The notes beneath the pieces are model-generated. The model worked only from the letters and a program-made list of their open reading frames with translations, had not been told where the DNA came from and did no database searches. Source: Prevotella sp. (GTDB taxonomy: Bacteria > Bacteroidota > Bacteroidia > Bacteroidales > Bacteroidaceae). Taken from it: a stretch of DNA of 6,824 nucleotides. The position numbers were made by a program, and so were the translations under genes. The stretch spans positions 1 through 6,824 of the forward strand of contig JAEENF010000223.1 in assembly GCA_016283605.1 (NCBI GenBank), written 5' to 3'. Shown piece by piece: positions 4,817-6,824 of the stretch; the first letter of the stretch is position 1, and each line of letters starts with the position of its first letter.

Positions 4817-6824
4817 ATGGTACAGGAAGTCAAAACATTTGCTAACTGGCAAAGACGATTTCTGCTGTCACTCGTGATATGCCTCTCTGTGCAGATGAGT
4901 TTTGCACAGATGGGAAAGCTATTTGATGCAGACAAACAGTTATCCAGCAGTTTTACCAGTCAGGTATATCTCGACCACGACGGTTTTATCTGGGTAGCTA
5001 CCCGTAACGGTCTGAACAGATATGACGGTTATAAATTCCATATCATCAAAAGGGAAACGAACCTACAGAACGGAATGGCCAGCAATTATGTGAACTGTAT
5101 CATTCAGGATCAGTCAGGACTCTTTTATCTGGGTATGTATGGTGCTTTGCAGACCTATGATGGTGTGACGTTCCGTGATGTAGAGGTTAAGGATATAGAA
5201 GGAAATGTGGTACCCTGCTATATGACCTGTTTCCTGCTACGTAAGAATGGCGAGATTCTGGCAGGAACCTCTGGACATGGTTTGCTGAAGGTCATCGACA
5301 GAAGTCATGCTAAACAGCAAAACGGTCCGTTGAAAGACGTACTGACCATTCATGCCTTGGAGGAAGATCGTCAGGGGCATGTTTGGATCGTCACTGACAG
5401 TCATGGTCTAATCGAATATGACGGTAAGACAGCTAAGAAATACTTCGTTTCCGAAGATCAGCGCACGACGATGCGGCAGGTTCGTCTGGATCAGGAGGGT
5501 AACCTCTATGTCGGTACTTCCAATCATGGTGTATATGTGCGTTCTGCCAAAGGTGGCGAGTTTAAGCATTTGGAAGTAACGGGCAACAAACAGGTTTCAG
5601 CGCTTTACTGTCGTAAGGATGGGCGTATGATGTTTGGTTACGACGGATTAGGAGTAGCCATCTACGACCCCAAGACAGGACAGTTGGAAGATAATCCTTA
5701 TTACAACCGCGAGGTGAATCTCGCAATGAGTAAAGTCTACTCTATCGTTGAGGATGTGAGCGGAAATGTCTGGCTGGGTCTGTTACAGAAAGGTATCTAT
5801 ATGGAACCTAAGTCCACGATGGGATTTGGCTATATGGGTTATAAGTTGGGCTCCCGTAATGTAATAGGACAGGCCTGCGTCATTAGTAGCATTATTGACA
5901 GCAAAGGCAGATGCTGGGTAGGAACGGATAAAGACGGCATATACTGTCTGGACAGCTCACATCGTCTGTTAAAGCATTTCAAGGAGGGCTTTCCTGGGTC
6001 TATCATGAGTATTGCCGAAGACTATGCCGGACGTATCTGGGTGGGCAGTTATGGCGAAGGTTTCGGTTATATTGATGCTGATGGACAAGCCTATCATAAG
6101 CACCCGTTATATCACAATTCAAGTATCTTTGGTATTGTGGCTACGAAGGCGGGGGATATATGGATTGGTACCATGGGACAGGGTCTGCTACGTTTTGATG
6201 CGTCGGGCAATCTGTTGAAAACCTATACCTCCAATGGAAAGACGCCTATAGATCCGAAAGCCAACTGTATTGTCAACGACTATATCTCAAAGATTTCTGT
6301 TTCACCAGACGAAAAGCGTGTCTATGCGGCTACTACGATGGGTGTCTGTTGTCTGGATATTGCGAAAGACAGTTGGATAAGCACTTTCGGCAAGAATTGT
6401 CTGAACTATGGTTCACCTACGCGTATTGCCAAGGAATATAGCGGGCGAGTGTGGATTGGTACTAACGATGATCTGCTTAGTTTCGATCTTCTCAAGAAGG
6501 AACTCAAGACATATGCGTTGGAGAAAGGCATAGCCGATAATGGCATCGGAACTATCGAACAAGACAAGGAAGGGAAGTTGTGGCTTGGAACAGAACACGG
6601 CCTTTGCTGTTATGATCCCAAGACCGATCTCGCTCAGAGCTTCTTCGTTGATGATGGTCTCCAGTCGAATGAATTCTCTGACGGTGCCTCTTGTTCCATC
6701 GACAGAGGGCATATGATGGTGATGCTCTTTGGTGGTGTCGCTGGTATTACATGGTTCTCTCCAGAACAGATTCGCCAGGTGCCATGGGATGCAAAGGTAA
6801 GACTGGTGTCGTTTGTCGTCAACC
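4817..6824 (+). CDS. Hybrid two-component sensor, N-terminal sensory part (two seven-bladed Reg_prop propellers); partial at the window edge
   Basis: The reading frame is open from the ATG at 4817 to the end of the window, giving 669 residues and no stop codon. The protein begins with a signal peptide (NWQRRFLLSLVICLSVQMSFA, likely cleaved before Gln31), so the sensory part is periplasmic. It then contains 14 visible Reg_prop-type beta-propeller blades of the form [IVL]W[IVL]GT..GL..[FY]D, at about residues 57, 101, 145, 188, 229, 270, 317, 365, 406, 447, 501, 544, 587 and 634. This is the two-propeller number known from Bacteroides hybrid two-component systems. The DGLQSNEFSDGA (613-624) and FGGVAGITWFSPEQI (638-652) sequences mark the end of propeller two and lead into the expected Y_Y_Y domain. 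Histidine kinase, receiver and AraC-type DNA-binding domains are expected beyond the window but not seen. Family members sense oligosaccharides and switch on polysaccharide-utilisation genes; the ligand here cannot be read. It has its own promoter, so it is independent of the translation operon. Confidence 0.9.
   Translation, partial: MVQEVKTFANWQRRFLLSLVICLSVQMSFAQMGKLFDADKQLSSSFTSQVYLDHDGFIWVATRNGLNRYDGYKFHIIKRETNLQNGMASNYVNCIIQDQSGLFYLGMYGALQTYDGVTFRDVEVKDIEGNVVPCYMTCFLLRKNGEILAGTSGHGLLKVIDRSHAKQQNGPLKDVLTIHALEEDRQGHVWIVTDSHGLIEYDGKTAKKYFVSEDQRTTMRQVRLDQEGNLYVGTSNHGVYVRSAKGGEFKHLEVTGNKQVSALYCRKDGRMMFGYDGLGVAIYDPKTGQLEDNPYYNREVNLAMSKVYSIVEDVSGNVWLGLLQKGIYMEPKSTMGFGYMGYKLGSRNVIGQACVISSIIDSKGRCWVGTDKDGIYCLDSSHRLLKHFKEGFPGSIMSIAEDYAGRIWVGSYGEGFGYIDADGQAYHKHPLYHNSSIFGIVATKAGDIWIGTMGQGLLRFDASGNLLKTYTSNGKTPIDPKANCIVNDYISKISVSPDEKRVYAATTMGVCCLDIAKDSWISTFGKNCLNYGSPTRIAKEYSGRVWIGTNDDLLSFDLLKKELKTYALEKGIADNGIGTIEQDKEGKLWLGTEHGLCCYDPKTDLAQSFFVDDGLQSNEFSDGASCSIDRGHMMVMLFGGVAGITWFSPEQIRQVPWDAKVRLVSFVVN

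Noticed and set aside
6012..6218. A 68-codon plus-strand open frame inside the sensor gene.
   Set aside because: It is out of frame within the continuous sensor reading frame, which has clear propeller repeats throughout this stretch.
6413..6822. Two minus-strand open frames at the right end.
   Set aside because: They lie opposite the last propeller blades of the sensor and show no promoter, ribosome site or domain.

Overview
The window looks like chromosomal DNA from a Bacteroidales bacterium, most probably Prevotella or a close relative. Four things support this: promoters of the Bacteroidetes type (TTTG, about 20 bp, TAnnTTTG); A-rich start regions with almost no Shine-Dalgarno sequence; the gene order rplM-rpsI-rpsB-tsf; and, at the right edge, a large two-propeller sensor of the hybrid two-component family typical of this phylum. 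The genus is an inference from general sequence character.

Layout. Positions 15-1154 encode an unrecognised lipoprotein with a second, C-terminal membrane segment. Convergent to it, separated by only 16 bp, is a small lipoprotein gene on the minus strand (1171-1398) with a near-ideal promoter of its own. A 349-bp gap (1399-1747) then holds that promoter, a separate plus-strand promoter near 1540, and a leader of roughly 195 nt rich in potential hairpins in front of rplM. The translation genes follow on the plus strand: rplM (ribosomal protein L13), rpsI (S9), a 158-bp spacer with a strong two-hairpin element, rpsB (S2), a 37-bp AT-rich spacer with a 7-bp tandem repeat, and tsf (elongation factor Ts). 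A clear intrinsic terminator (4658-4699) closes this cluster. A new promoter (4747-4778) then drives a sensor gene that starts at 4817 and runs off the right edge with no stop codon.

How the genes work together. L13 is an early-assembling 50S protein, S9 and S2 are 30S proteins, and EF-Ts recycles EF-Tu; the block is core translation machinery and probably growth-rate controlled. The two long, structured, non-coding leaders in front of rplM and rpsB are the natural places for feedback control by ribosomal proteins. They are the most interesting part of the window. The sensor at the right edge is a separate transcription unit and, judging by its family, probably belongs to a carbohydrate-utilisation locus that continues beyond the window.

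I see no rRNA, tRNA, CRISPR array, insertion sequence, prophage or defence system. The window is mostly ordinary core genome; the candidates for something undescribed are the RNA leaders and the two unrecognised lipoproteins.
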